A stretch of DNA of 64,000 nt from Desulforamulus profundi (GCF_002607855.1 NZ_AWQQ01000088.1:120920-184919); one strand, 5' to 3'. Shown: positions 18,895-28,600, numbered from the stretch's first letter. The notes: generated from the sequence alone by a model not told the origin. A program made the numbers and translations.

Positions 18895-18973
18895 AACAAA
18901 AATAAACGCCACCCGTTAAAGTAAAAGTCTTTAACCAAGTGGCGCCATTGCCCTGGTGTCACGCTACGGTGAC
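18895..18973 (-). promoter_or_regulatory. ANTAR-type leader and terminator before asnB
   Basis: On the minus strand, hairpin 1 is GTCAC (18973-18969) with GTGAC (18962-18958), loop CGTAGC, which departs from the A1/G4 rule. Hairpin 2 is GGC (18952-18950) with GCC (18943-18941), loop AATGGC, fully canonical and identical to the glnA1 loop. Its 3' side overlaps the terminator left arm CGCCAC (18944-18939), which pairs with GTGGCG (18912-18907), with an inner TTAAAG/CTTTAA stem and a trailing TTTATTTTTG. Confidence 0.7.
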
Positions 18974-19153
18974 GGTTTCATTTCTCTTAATTTCATTGTA
19001 CGCTGACGGGGATAAAAGTGTCATTAAAAATGGGGAGACAATTTATGGCACCAAGCCGTAATGCATGAAAAGTTTGAAAAAGAAATGCGTTCTAGACTTT
19101 CCTTGTTAATGGCATTACAATTATTATTCAATAGAGTTTTTGGGGTGTGAACT

Positions 19154-19726
19154 ATGTTTGGAAGGCGCGTCCTGCTGGCAGATCCGGATCCGGAGTTCAG
19201 GAAAAAACTGAAAGATTTGCTCCAACAGCAAGGCTACCTGGTGGTGGCCGAAACGGAGGATGGCAGAAGCACCCTGCAGGCTGCCTTTCAGAACCAACCC
19301 GATATCATTATTATGGAAGGAAAAATACCGGGTTCCAGAGGGTTGGAGGTGGCCAGGATTATTGAGGAGCACCGGCTGGCGCCGGTGGTTTTGGTGACTT
19401 CTCATTCCCACCGGGAACTCATTGAAGAAGCCAAGTTTTCCGCGGTGCTGGGTTATTTGACCAAACCCATTGATGACGCAAACCTCATGCCGGCCCTGGA
19501 AATGGCCCTGGCCACCTTCAAGCGGCTGAACAAAATGGAACAGGAAAATCGTAAGCTGAAAAAAATGTTGGAAGAAAAGAAGCTGGTGGACCAGGCCAAG
19601 CGGCTGCTCATTGAGAAAAAGGGGATGAGTGAACAGGCGGCTTACCGCCATATGCAGAAATTGAGTATGGACCACAGCAGCTCTCTGACCAAAGTGGCCC
19701 AACGGATTATTACGTCACTCTCCTGA
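19154..19726 (+). CDS. ANTAR-domain antiterminator with atypical receiver (copy 1)
   Basis: A 190-residue protein made of an N-terminal receiver domain (1-120) and a C-terminal ANTAR RNA-binding domain (about 135-188). Receiver landmarks are LLADPDPEFRKKLKDLL, PDIIIMEGKIPG and the late LGYLTKPID. The phosphoacceptor position, Asp in normal receivers, is Glu here. A coiled linker (NKMEQENRKLKKMLEEK) precedes the ANTAR part KLVDQAKRLLIEKKGMSEQA, which then carries AYRHMQKLSM. The family binds paired hairpins in leader RNAs and prevents termination. The nearby NitR-type targets make a nitrogen role likely. It sits divergent from asnB and upstream of the archaeal-type glutamate synthase. Ribosome site GGGGTG is modest. 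Confidence 0.9.
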   Translation: MFGRRVLLADPDPEFRKKLKDLLQQQGYLVVAETEDGRSTLQAAFQNQPDIIIMEGKIPGSRGLEVARIIEEHRLAPVVLVTSHSHRELIEEAKFSAVLGYLTKPIDDANLMPALEMALATFKRLNKMEQENRKLKKMLEEKKLVDQAKRLLIEKKGMSEQAAYRHMQKLSMDHSSSLTKVAQRIITSLS

Positions 19727-19775
19727 GATTATTGAGTCGTATAGAAATGTATACAATATAATTACTGTCAGTTTA

Positions 19776-19896
19776 TTGACTGATAAACATGAAAAAAGGT
19801 ATATTAATTTTCAGGTAAATATTTTTCCGGGGCAAAGGCGTCCCAACTGGATCTTTAGGGAAAACTAAGGGTCTAGTTGGGACGCCTTTATTTTTT
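19776..19896 (+). promoter_or_regulatory. Promoter, ANTAR-type hairpin and terminator before archaeal-type glutamate synthase
   Basis: TTGACT (19776-19781) and TATATT (19800-19805) form a promoter with an 18-base spacer. The leader carries hairpin GGGGC (19829-19833) with GTCCC (19840-19844), loop AAAGGC (A1, G4). This overlaps the left arm of a perfect 15-bp terminator (19834-19848 with 19875-19889) followed by ATTTTTT. A first hairpin is poor: GGtAA/TTCC around ATATTT (19814-19828), lacking G4. Confidence 0.7.
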
Positions 19897-20061
19897 ACAC
19901 CACGAGGCCAGCGAGGAGGGTTACGATGCAGCCTGTTACCGCTCAGGATGATGGAAAAGGCCCAGGAATACCATGTTGAAATTGAAAGATACTCACCATT
20001 ACTAAGCAGTTAAAGGTTTAACCTTTTAAGAAAATAACTAAAAATTAGGAGGTAATTCGTA

Positions 20062-21636
20062 ATGACATTCAGCAATGGCACCAATGCCAGCACCGCAACC
20101 CTGACTAAACTGCGCACCCCCGAAAGCTACTGCCCCTTCAGCGGCATGTGCACCACCTGTTTGGACGGCTGCCCCGGCTTCTGTGAAATCGGTAAGTCCG
20201 CCATCCGGGGCAAAGAAGTTCTTTACCCCCAGCCCTTTGGCAAAACCACTTCCGCGTCCCAGAAGGATTACCCCATTGATTACTCCCATTTCAATATCAT
20301 GGGAACCGCCGTCGGGCCCATGGTATTGAAGCAAATCCCGATAAAGCCATTTTCCCGGCTGTCAACCTGGACACATACCTGGGCGCCAATAAAGACCTCA
20401 AGCTGATCACCCCCATCGTGGTGGCTGCCATGGGCTCCACCAACGTGGCCGCAGACAACTGGGATCATCTGGCAGCGGGCTGCGCCATATCTGGCGCCGG
20501 TATCGCCATCGGTGAGAACGTCTGCGCCATGGACCCCAATGTGGAAATCAAAAACGGCCGTGTGGTTCATTCCCCCAATTTAGCCAAAAGGGTGAAGGAC
20601 TTCCAGGAGTGGTCCCAGGGTGCCGGCTTTATCGCCGTGCAGGCCAACGTGGAAGACACCCAACTGGGCGTACAGGAATATGCCCTGGAAAAACTGGGCG
20701 TTGACGCGGTGGAAATTAAGTGGGGCCAGGGCGCCAAGGACATCGGCGGCGAAGTAAAGCTGAACACCCTGGAGCGGGCCCTTCAATTAAAGGGTCGTGG
20801 CTACATTGTGCTGCCCAACCCCGAAGACCCGAAAGCACAGGAAGCCTATAAGGCCGGTGCCTTTAAAGAGTTCGAGCGCCATTCCCGCATCGGTATGGTC
20901 TCCGAAGAGGGTTTTGTCAAGCGGGTGGAAGAACTGCGTGCTGCCGGGGCCAAATACATCTTCCTGAAGACCGGTGCCTACCGTCCCGCCGACCTGGCCC
21001 GAGCCGTGAAATTTGCCTCCCTGGCCAAGATTGACCTGCTGACTGTTGACGGCGCCGGCGGCGGCACCGGCATGAGCCCCTGGCGGATGATGAATGAATG
21101 GGGTGTGCCCACTGTTTATATCCAGTCCCTGCTGACCCAGTACTGTGACAAGCTGGCTGCCAGAGGCGAGTATGTGCCCCCCATCGCCATTGCCGGCGGT
21201 TTTACCCTGGAAGATCATATGTTTAAAGGCTTTGCATGAGCGCTCCTTATGTTAAATGCATCGGTATGGCCCGCTCCGCCCTTACCGCAGCCATGGTGGG
21301 CAAGAACATCGGCGAATTGTTAAAGAGCGGCAAGGTGCCCAATGAGTACAAGAAGTACGGCGAAACCCTGGAACAAGTCTTCATTAACACCTCCGTGCTG
21401 AAAGACAAACTGGGCGACCGTTTCGATGCTCTGCCGGTAGGAGCCATCGGCGTTTACACCTACTTTGAACGTCTGTCTCAGGGCCTCCGCCAGTTTATGT
21501 GCGGCGCCCGCAAGTTCAGCCTGGAGTACATCACCCGTGAAGACCTGGTGGCCTTAACACCCGAAGCAGCCAGGTAAGTGGCATCAAATACATTATGGAA
21601 GCAGATGCCGATGAAGTGGAGAAAATCCTGGGCTAG
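20062..21636 (+). CDS. Archaeal-type glutamate synthase, FMN-binding subunit, apparent frameshifts
   Basis: FMN-binding glutamate synthase domain protein of the conserved archaeal type, which forms glutamate from 2-oxoglutarate and ammonia delivered by partner subunits. Start ATG 20062 follows AGGAGG. A Cys-rich N-terminus (CPFSGMCTTCLDGCPGFC) suggests Fe-S binding. Three single-base losses, near 20312 (gggcccatgg), 21236 (gcatgagc) and 21577 (gccaggtaag), split it. Joined, it gives a TIM-barrel FMN domain with VVAAMGSTNVAADNWDHLAA, VDGAGGGTGMSPWRMMNEWG, IAIAGGF and a C-terminal IKYIMEADADEVEKILG ending at 21636. Length is about 525 residues. It lies between the two ANTAR genes and has its own attenuator leader. 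Confidence 0.88.
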
Positions 21637-21671
21637 TTAACAAGGATATATTGTATACTTCTTAAAGCCTA

Positions 21672-21787
21672 TTGACTAGTTAATGAAGGTACCCTATAAT
21701 ACAACTATAGTTGAATAACAGGGATACAACGCTGTATCCTATCATGGCAACGTTGCCAGACAGGTATTGTACCTGTCTGGGCTTTTT
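21672..21787 (+). promoter_or_regulatory. Promoter and canonical ANTAR two-hairpin leader before ANTAR gene 2 (autoregulation)
   Basis: TTGACT (21672-21677) and TATAAT (21695-21700) are spaced by 17 bases. Hairpin 1 is GGATAC (21722-21727) with GTATCC (21734-21739), loop AACGCT. Hairpin 2 is TGGC (21745-21748) with GCCA (21755-21758), loop AACGTT. Both have A1 and G4. The 3' arm of hairpin 2 overlaps an 11-bp terminator (21756-21766 with 21770-21780) followed by TTTTT at 21783-21787, eight bases before the ribosome site of the ANTAR gene. This is the cleanest copy in the window. Confidence 0.9.
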
Positions 21788-21806
21788 GCATTTCGGAGGG
21801 ATTCCA

Positions 21807-22391
21807 GTGGCCAATCCACGAATAATTATCATCGATTCGGATGAAGCATGGTGCAAACATTTAAAGACCATGTTGGGTAAGCTGGGCTATCTGGTTGTGG
21901 GGGATGCCTCCGACGGCCCCGGTGCGTTGAAGTTAGTGCGTACCCGTCACCCGGATTTGCTGATCATCCAGGACCATTTGCCTGGCCTCAGCGGTCTGGA
22001 AGTAGCCCGCATTATGTATGAAGATAAGCTAGGGCCAGTGATCATAACCACCGATTACATGCAGCAGGATTTAGTTGAAAAGGCGCGGGAAGCAAGGGTG
22101 TTCAGCATTCTTCTTAAGCCGGTTGAAGAACATGATCTAATGCCTGCGGTGGAACTGGCCATGGGCAACTACCAGGAAATCATTAAACTGGAAAAGCAGG
22201 TCAAAGAACTGAGAGATACCCTGGAAACCAGGAAGCTGGTGGAAAAAGCCAAGGGGATCTTGATGAGAACCATGAGATTGAGCGAAGATGAAGCCTTTAA
22301 ACGCATCCAAAAGCAGAGCATGAACAAGCGCATCTCCATGCGGGCGGTGGCCGAAGCAGTCATTTTAGCCCATAATATCAATCAGGACTAA
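21807..22391 (+). CDS. ANTAR-domain antiterminator with atypical receiver (copy 2)
   Basis: A 194-residue receiver-ANTAR protein. The start is placed at GTG 21807 (VANPRIIIIDSDEAW), seven bases after GGAGGG; the longer frame upstream runs through the leader hairpins and is not coding. The receiver domain has DSDEAWCKHLKTML, PDLLIIQDHLPGLSG and FSILLKPVEEHDLMPAV. The phosphoacceptor position is Gln, with an Asp one residue later. The ANTAR domain is KLVEKAKGILMRTMRLSEDE and AFKRIQKQSMNKRISMRAVA. Placed directly upstream of glnA, like the NitR-type antiterminators described next to glnA in solventogenic clostridia. Its own mRNA carries an ANTAR target, so it probably controls its own synthesis. 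Confidence 0.92.
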   Translation: MANPRIIIIDSDEAWCKHLKTMLGKLGYLVVGDASDGPGALKLVRTRHPDLLIIQDHLPGLSGLEVARIMYEDKLGPVIITTDYMQQDLVEKAREARVFSILLKPVEEHDLMPAVELAMGNYQEIIKLEKQVKELRDTLETRKLVEKAKGILMRTMRLSEDEAFKRIQKQSMNKRISMRAVAEAVILAHNINQD

Positions 22392-22415
22392 TGGAAGGGA
22401 CAACTGAATCATAAC

Positions 22416-22495
22416 CGGTACAATGATGTCCGTTAGGCAATGGCGCCTTTTATGAGGGAGTTTTCTATTCCTTTTTATAAAAGGCGTTTTATTTT
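22416..22495 (+). promoter_or_regulatory. ANTAR two-hairpin antiterminator leader before glnA1
   Basis: Hairpin 1 is CGG-t-AC (22416-22421) with GTCCG (22428-22432), one bulged T, loop AATGAT. Hairpin 2 is AGGC (22435-22438) with GCCT (22445-22448), loop AATGGC. Both loops have A1 and G4. Hairpin 2 overlaps the left arm of a 10-bp terminator, CGCCTTTTAT (22444-22453) with ATAAAAGGCG (22477-22486), followed by TTTTATTTT. No clear separate promoter lies between the ANTAR gene and hairpin 1, so transcription may read through from the ANTAR gene. Confidence 0.88.
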
Positions 22496-22535
22496 AAAAA
22501 AACATCCAAACTAATCAATAGAAAGGTGGATAATT

Positions 22536-23870
22536 ATGGACGCTGCTGTTAAAAAGGAAGTTTTAGAAAAAGCCAGGGAGATGGGAGTAAAGTTTGTCCG
22601 CTTGCAGTTCACCGACATTTTCGGGGTACTGAAAAACGTGGCCATCACCGTAGAACAACTGGAAAAGGCCCTGGACGGCGAATTAATGTTTGATGGTTCT
22701 TCCATTCACGGTTTCACCCGCATTGAAGAATCAGACATGTACCTCCGTCCGGACCCGGACACCTTTGTGGTATTTCCCTGGAGACCCCGTGAAGGCGCAG
22801 TTGCCCGTCTTATCTGTGATGTTTACAATCCCGACGGCACTCCCTTTGAGGGCAGCCCCCGCTACGCTCTGAAAAAAGTTTTAGCCGAAGCCAAGGAAAT
22901 GGGCTACACCATGAATGTAGGTCCCGAGTGTGAATTCTTCCTCTTCCATGTAGACAAAGACGGCAATCCCACCACCCATACCCACGACCAGGCCGGCTAC
23001 TTCGATATGACTCCCATTGATATGGGTGAGAACGCCCGTCGCTTTATGGTACTCACATTAGAGGAAATGGGTTTTGAAATTGAAGCCTCCCACCACGAAG
23101 TGGCTCCCGGTCAACACGAAATTGACTTTAAATATTCCGATGCTCTGGATGTAGCCGATAAAATTATGACCTTTAAGTTTGTGGTTCGTACCATCGCCCA
23201 GCGGCATGGCCTGCATGCCACCTTTATGCCCAAACCCATCTTTGGCATCAACGGTTCCGGCATGCACATGAACCAGTCTCTGTTTACCCTGGACGGCGAG
23301 AATGCCTTCTACGATCCCAGCACCCCGGATCAACTGAGTGAAACAGCCAAATATTACATCGGTGGTCTGATCAAGCACGCCCGGGCCTTTGCCGCTCTGA
23401 CCAACTCCAGCGTAAACTCCTACAAGCGCCTGGTGCCCGGTTATGAAGCACCTTGCTATGTGGCCTGGTCCTTGCGGAACCGCAGCTCCCTGATTCGTAT
23501 CCCCGCCAAGCGCGGTATGTCCACCCGTGTGGAACTGCGCAACCCGGATCCGGCCTGCAACCCCTACCTGGCCATTGCCGCTGCATTAAAGGCCGGTTTA
23601 GATGGTATCAAGAACAAGATTGCGCCTCCGGGACCTTCCGAGCGCAACATTTACCACATGAATGCGGAAGAAAGGGCAGCGGAAGGTATTGCCAGTCTGC
23701 CTGGCAGCCTGCATGAGGCCATTGCGGAACTTCAGGCGAACCCGGTTATCTCTTCTGTTCTCGGCGACCACATCCTGAACCGTTTCGTGGAAGGTAAAAT
23801 GGAAGAGTGGGATGAGTTCAGAACCACTGTACACGATTGGGAAATTAAGAAATACCTGACCCTGTACTAG
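22536..23870 (+). CDS. glnA: Glutamine synthetase type I (copy 1)
   Basis: Forms glutamine from glutamate, ammonia and ATP. 444 residues, intact, start ATG 22536 behind AAAGGTGG. Short GSI-alpha type without the adenylylation insertion. Signatures: [20 protein letters not shown] near residue 45, [52 protein letters not shown] and [20 protein letters not shown]. The loop holding the Bacillus feedback-relief Arg is [12 protein letters not shown] rather than the usual [12 protein letters not shown] found in copy 2. Expression is controlled by the ANTAR leader just upstream. Confidence 0.97.
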   Translation: MDAAVKKEVLEKAREMGVKFVRLQFTDIFGVLKNVAITVEQLEKALDGELMFDGSSIHGFTRIEESDMYLRPDPDTFVVFPWRPREGAVARLICDVYNPDGTPFEGSPRYALKKVLAEAKEMGYTMNVGPECEFFLFHVDKDGNPTTHTHDQAGYFDMTPIDMGENARRFMVLTLEEMGFEIEASHHEVAPGQHEIDFKYSDALDVADKIMTFKFVVRTIAQRHGLHATFMPKPIFGINGSGMHMNQSLFTLDGENAFYDPSTPDQLSETAKYYIGGLIKHARAFAALTNSSVNSYKRLVPGYEAPCYVAWSLRNRSSLIRIPAKRGMSTRVELRNPDPACNPYLAIAAALKAGLDGIKNKIAPPGPSERNIYHMNAEERAAEGIASLPGSLHEAIAELQANPVISSVLGDHILNRFVEGKMEEWDEFRTTVHDWEIKKYLTLY

Positions 23871-23897
23871 AATTTAAAGTGCAATAGCATACTCAGA

Positions 23898-23936
23898 AGG
23901 CAAACTTTACCCTGGCCAGGGTAGGGTTTGCCTTTT
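23898..23936 (+). terminator. Intrinsic terminator after glnA1
   Basis: AGGCAAAC (23898-23905) pairs with GTTTGCCT (23926-23933), with an inner TACCCTGG/CCAGGGTA stem, then TTTT. Confidence 0.85.
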
Positions 23937-24027
23937 CTTGCTGTTTTTTAAAAGTATACATAATTCATCCGTTTAAAGTATGGATTTTTGTTGAGAATTT
24001 GCTATACTATTATTACAACTCCACGGA

Positions 24028-24112
24028 AAGCACAAGGGCGTGCTTACTTTATTTGGGCAATGGGGCCTGCAGCGGGTGTGCATTTTTTGACGACCTGTGT
24101 GTAGGTTTTTTT
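24028..24112 (+). promoter_or_regulatory. ANTAR two-hairpin antiterminator leader before glnA2
   Basis: Hairpin 1 is AAGCAC (24028-24033) with GTGCTT (24040-24045), loop AAGGGC. Hairpin 2 is GGC (24056-24058) with GCC (24065-24067), plus a G-T pair, loop AATGGG. Both loops have A1 and G4. The 3' arm of hairpin 2 overlaps CCTGCA (24066-24071), which can pair with TGTAGG (24100-24105) before a run of seven T (24106-24112). A possible promoter, TTGTTG with TATTAC 17 bases later, lies just upstream of hairpin 1. Confidence 0.85.
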
Positions 24113-24168
24113 GTTTTCTGTGATATAATACTTCTTGTAGATTCAAGCAGAAAGAAAGGTGTGTTATT

Positions 24169-25502
24169 GTGGCCAAACTGACTAACGACGATGTTAGGCA
24201 ATTATGTAAGGAACTCCATGTGAAGTTTATCCGACTGCAGTTCACCGACATCTTCGGGGTGTTGAAAAATGTCGCCATTACCGTTGAACAACTGGATAAA
24301 GCCCTGGAAGGAGAGCTGATGTTTGACGGTTCTTCTATCGAAGGGTTTGTGCGGATTGAAGAATCGGACATGTATCTTCGCCCGGACCCCAGTACCTTTG
24401 TGGTATTCCCCTGGAAACCCCGGGATGGTGCGGTAGCCCGTCTGATTTGTGATATCTACAATCCCGACGGCACACCTTTTATTGGTGACCCCCGCTATGC
24501 CCTGCGCCGGGCCATTGCCGAGGCGGAACAAATGGGCTACACCATGAACGTAGGCCCCGAGGCGGAATTCTTCCTGTTCCATGTGGACAGCGAGGGACGC
24601 CCCACCACCAAAACCCACGATCGGGCCGGTTACTTTGATATGACTCCCATCGACCTGGGTGAAGATGCCCGTAGAGATATGGTTCTAAACCTGGAACAGA
24701 TGGGATTTGAAATAGAAGCTTCTCACCACGAAGTGGCTCCGGGACAGCATGAGATTGACTTTAAATATTCCGACGCCCTGGATGTGGCTGATAAAATCGT
24801 GACCTTTAAGTTGGCCGTTCGGACCATTGCCCAGCGTCATGGTCTGCATGCCACCTTTATGCCCAAACCGGTCTTTGGTATGGCAGGTTCCGGCATGCAC
24901 CTGAACCAGTCCCTGATTACCAAGGAGGGCAAAAACGCCTTTTATGATCCCAATGCTCCCATTGGCATGAGTGAGGTGAGCATGAATTATATTGCAGGGT
25001 TGATGAACCATATCCAGGCCATTTCTGCCATTATCAACCCCACCGTAAACTCTTACAAGCGCCTGGTGTCCGGTTATGAAGCTCCGGTCTATGTGCCTGG
25101 TCTTCCCGGAACCGCAGTCCTTTGATCCGGATTCCGGCCAAGCGCGGCATGTCCACCCGGATTGAACTGCGCAGCCCCGACCCGTCCTGCAACCCCTACC
25201 TGGCTCTGGCGGTCTGCCTGAGGGCCGGTCTGGACGGCATTAAGAAGAAGATGGTGCCGCCGCCGCCCTGCGACAGAAACATCTACGAAATGACCCTGGC
25301 CGAGCGTCAGGAACTGGGCATCGGCAGCCTGCCGGAGAACCTGGCCGAAGCGTTAAAGGCGCTGGCGGCCGATGAAGTGATCAAAGAAGCCCTTGGTCCC
25401 CATATTTTTGAACGGTATATGGAAGCGAAAACCATTGAATGGGACCGCTATCGCATGCAAGTAAGTCCCTGGGAACTGGAAGAATATCTGACAAAATTCT
25501 AA
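24169..25502 (+). CDS. glnA: Glutamine synthetase type I (copy 2), one apparent frameshift
   Basis: Second GSI-alpha glutamine synthetase, starting at GTG 24169 ([20 protein letters not shown]). The frame breaks near 25095 (tatgtgcctggtc), where one lost base restores [21 protein letters not shown]. It carries the canonical [29 protein letters not shown] and [10 protein letters not shown] motifs. It lies 300 bases from copy 1 on the same strand, indicating a tandem duplication that has diverged. Each copy has its own ANTAR leader with different stems, so they may respond differently to the same regulator. Confidence 0.95.
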
Positions 25503-25510
25503 TACCCCTC

Positions 25511-25586
25511 CATTGATATAGAAGTGAAGGTTTTGCCCGGGTAGCGCTGCTTTTTAAAAGGGTTTGCCTTAACCCGGGCTATTTTT
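25511..25586 (+). promoter_or_regulatory. Terminator and degenerate ANTAR-like hairpins before gltB
   Basis: A strong terminator pairs GCCCGGGT (25535-25542) with ACCCGGGC (25572-25579), followed by TATTTTT. Upstream, TTGAT/GTGAA around ATAGAA (25513-25528) and GGGT/GCTT around AGCGCT (25539-25552) both have A1/G4 loops, but the stems rely on wobble pairs and one mismatch. It may be an attenuator of gltB or simply the glnA2 terminator. Confidence 0.45.
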
Positions 25587-25658
25587 GTCTCTGTATATAA
25601 ACAGAATATTCAAAATATTTTACTGTCTAACTAACTGGAAAAGGTAGGTGTTTACACA

Positions 25659-28600
25659 ATGAGTCTTTCCGGATTGCCCCCAAAACAAGGTCTGTATGAC
25701 CCGAGGTTTGAGCATGATGCCTGCGGTATTGGTTTTGTAGCTAACATTAAAGGGAAAAAATCAAATGAAATTTTACATCAGGCTCTGACCGTCCTGGTGA
25801 ATCTTGATCACCGCGGAGGTCAGGGCGCCGAAACCAATACAGGTGACGGTGCGGGAATTCTTATGCAGATACCGCACATTTTCTTTGAAAAAGAATGTGC
25901 AAAATTAAATATTCAGCTGCCTCCTGCCGGCAAATACGGGGTTGGTATGCTTTTTTTGCCCAATGACGCAGATCAACGTGAAAGTTGCCGGCGCATACTG
26001 GAGCAGGCCATTCAAGAAGAAGGTCAAACCTTGCTTGGCTGGAGAGAAGTCCCCGTAGACGATTCTATGATCGGCGAAACCGCCAAGCTGGCTCAACCGG
26101 CCATGTTTCAAGTTTTTATTGCGGCTAGCCCGGGAATTAAAGACAGCCTGGACTTTGAGCGTAAGCTTTATGTCATCAGAAAACGCGCCAGGAAGGAGGC
26201 GCACCGTTCCCTGCTAAAAGAAGGGGAGACCTTCTACTTTGCCAGCCTGTCTTCCAGGACCATCGTATATAAGGGAATGCTCACCCCTGAGCAGTTAGAC
26301 CGGTTCTACCTTGATTTAAAGGACCCGGATATAGAAATTGCCCTTGCCCTGGTGCATTCACGGTTTTCCACCAATACTTTTCCCAGTTGGGAACGTGCCC
26401 ACCCCTACCGGTATTTAATCCACAACGGTGAAATTAACACCCTGCGCGGTAATGTTAACTGGATGCATGCCCGCCAGGCCATGTGCCAATCCGAACTGTT
26501 TGGCGACGATATTAAAAAGATTCTGCCGGTGATTGACCCGGAAGGCAGTGACTCTTTGATGTTTGACAACTGCCTGGAGTTTCTTTTCCTGGCCGGACGT
26601 TCACTGCCCCATGCGGCGATGATGATGATTCCGGAACCGTGGTCCCATCATGAAAGCATGAGTGATGATAAGAAAGCCTTTTATGAGTACCACAGCTGCT
26701 TGATGGAGCCATGGGACGGTCCCGCCGCCATTGCCTTTACCGACGGTAGAATCATCGGTGCGGTATTGGACCGCAACGGTTTGCGACCTTCCCGTTATTA
26801 TGTAACCAAGGATGACATGATTATCCTGGCCTCCGAAGTGGGCGTGCTGGATATAGAACCGGAGAACGTTGCCTATAAGGAACGTCTCAAACCGGGAAGA
26901 ATGCTGCTGGTGGACACCGAAGAGGGCCGCATTGTGACTGACGAAGAACTGAAGCAGCGTATCGTCTCCGAGCATCCCTACCGCCAGTGGATCGATGAAT
27001 ATATGGTGAACCTGGAAGACCTGCCGGAAGCATCGGATGTCCCGCAACCTTCCTGTGAAAACAGCACCCAGCGGCAGCAGGCCTTTGGTTATACCCATGA
27101 GGACCTGGTAAAAATCCTGGAACCCATGGCCAAAAACGGCGTTGACCCGGTGGGTGCCATGGGCAATGACGCCTCCCTGGCCGTCTTGTCGGAAAAGCCA
27201 CAGCTTTTGTATAACTATTTTAAACAGCTGTTTGCCCAGGTGACCAATCCTCCATTGACGCCATCCGGGAAGAGATTATCACCGCCACGGAAACAACCAT
27301 CGGTTCGGAAAAGAACCTCATTCAACCGGAGCCGGACAGCTGCCGTAGAATTCGCATCAAGACCCCTATTTTAAGCAATGAAGACCTGGCTAAACTTCGC
27401 TGCATCAACAAAGAAGGTTTTAAAGCCGTGACCCTACCCATCCTGTACAACGTTTCGCATGGCAGTCAGGGACTGGAAAAGGCTTTGAATGACCTCTTTC
27501 AGGCAGCGGACCTTGCCATCGCCGGCGGCGCCAACCTGTTGATTTTGTCAGATCGAGGCATGAATCAGGAAAATGCCGCCATACCCGCCCTCCTGGCGGT
27601 ATCCGGCCTCCATCACCACCTGATCCGGGAAGGGACCCGCACCAGGGTCAGCCTGTTGTTGGAATCCGGGGAACCGAGGGAAGTACACCATTTTGCTGTT
27701 TTGCTGGGATATGGCGCCAGCGCCATCAATCCATACCTGGCCATAGAAACCCTGGCCAACATGATTCAACAGGGCTACATTTGCGAACTGAACCCGAAGG
27801 ATGCCATCAAGAACTACATCAAGGCGGCTACCAAGGGTGTTGTTAAGGTCATGTCCAAGATGGGCATTTCAACCATTCAAAGTTACTGCGGCGCCCAGAT
27901 TTTTGAGGCCGTTGGTATACACCAGTCCGTTGTTGACAAGTACTTTACCTGGACGCCCTCCCGCATCGGCGGCATTGACCTGGCTGCCATTGCCCGGGAA
28001 GCGGAACTTCGTCACCGGCGGGCCTATGCCGGTCATGATAATACCCTTGATTCGGGTTCCGCTTACCAGTGGCGGCATGACGGGGAAGACCACATGTATA
28101 ACCCGCAAAGCATTTACTATTTGCAGCAGGCCTGCCGCAACGGTGACTATGGCATATTTAAAGAATACTCAACCTTGCTGGATAAAGAAGCACAAAAAAG
28201 CTGCACCATACGGGGGCTGTTTACCTTTAAGCCCAACCGGCAGCCCGTACCCATCGATGAGGTGGAATCCGTAGAATCCATCTGCCGCCGGTTCAAATCC
28301 GGGGCCATGTCTTACGGTTCCATCAGCAAGGAAGCCCATGAATGCCTGGCCATTGCCATGAACCGCATCGGCGGCAAGAGTAATACCGGTGAAGGCGGGG
28401 AAGACCCAGCTCGTTTTGTTCCCGATCCAAACGGGGACTCCAGGCGCAGTGCCATCAAGCAGGTGGCCTCCGGCAGATTCGGTGTTACCAGCAACTACCT
28501 GGTAAATGCGGATGAAATTCAAATTAAGATGGCCCAGGGAGCCAAGCCCGGTGAAGGCGGTCAGTTGCCCGGCGGCAAAGTTTACCCCTGGGTTGCGGAG

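Noticed and set aside
19948..20013. Short open frame MMEKAQEYHVEIERYSPLLSS behind the glutamate synthase attenuator
   Set aside because: A GAGGAGG site precedes an ATG at 19926 in another frame, so it could be a small gene after an indel, but 21-29 residues without a recognised family are too little to call.
25511..25552. Two A1/G4 loops before gltB as a full ANTAR target
   Set aside because: Stems depend on wobble pairs and a mismatch, so it is listed only as a degenerate candidate rather than a confirmed site.
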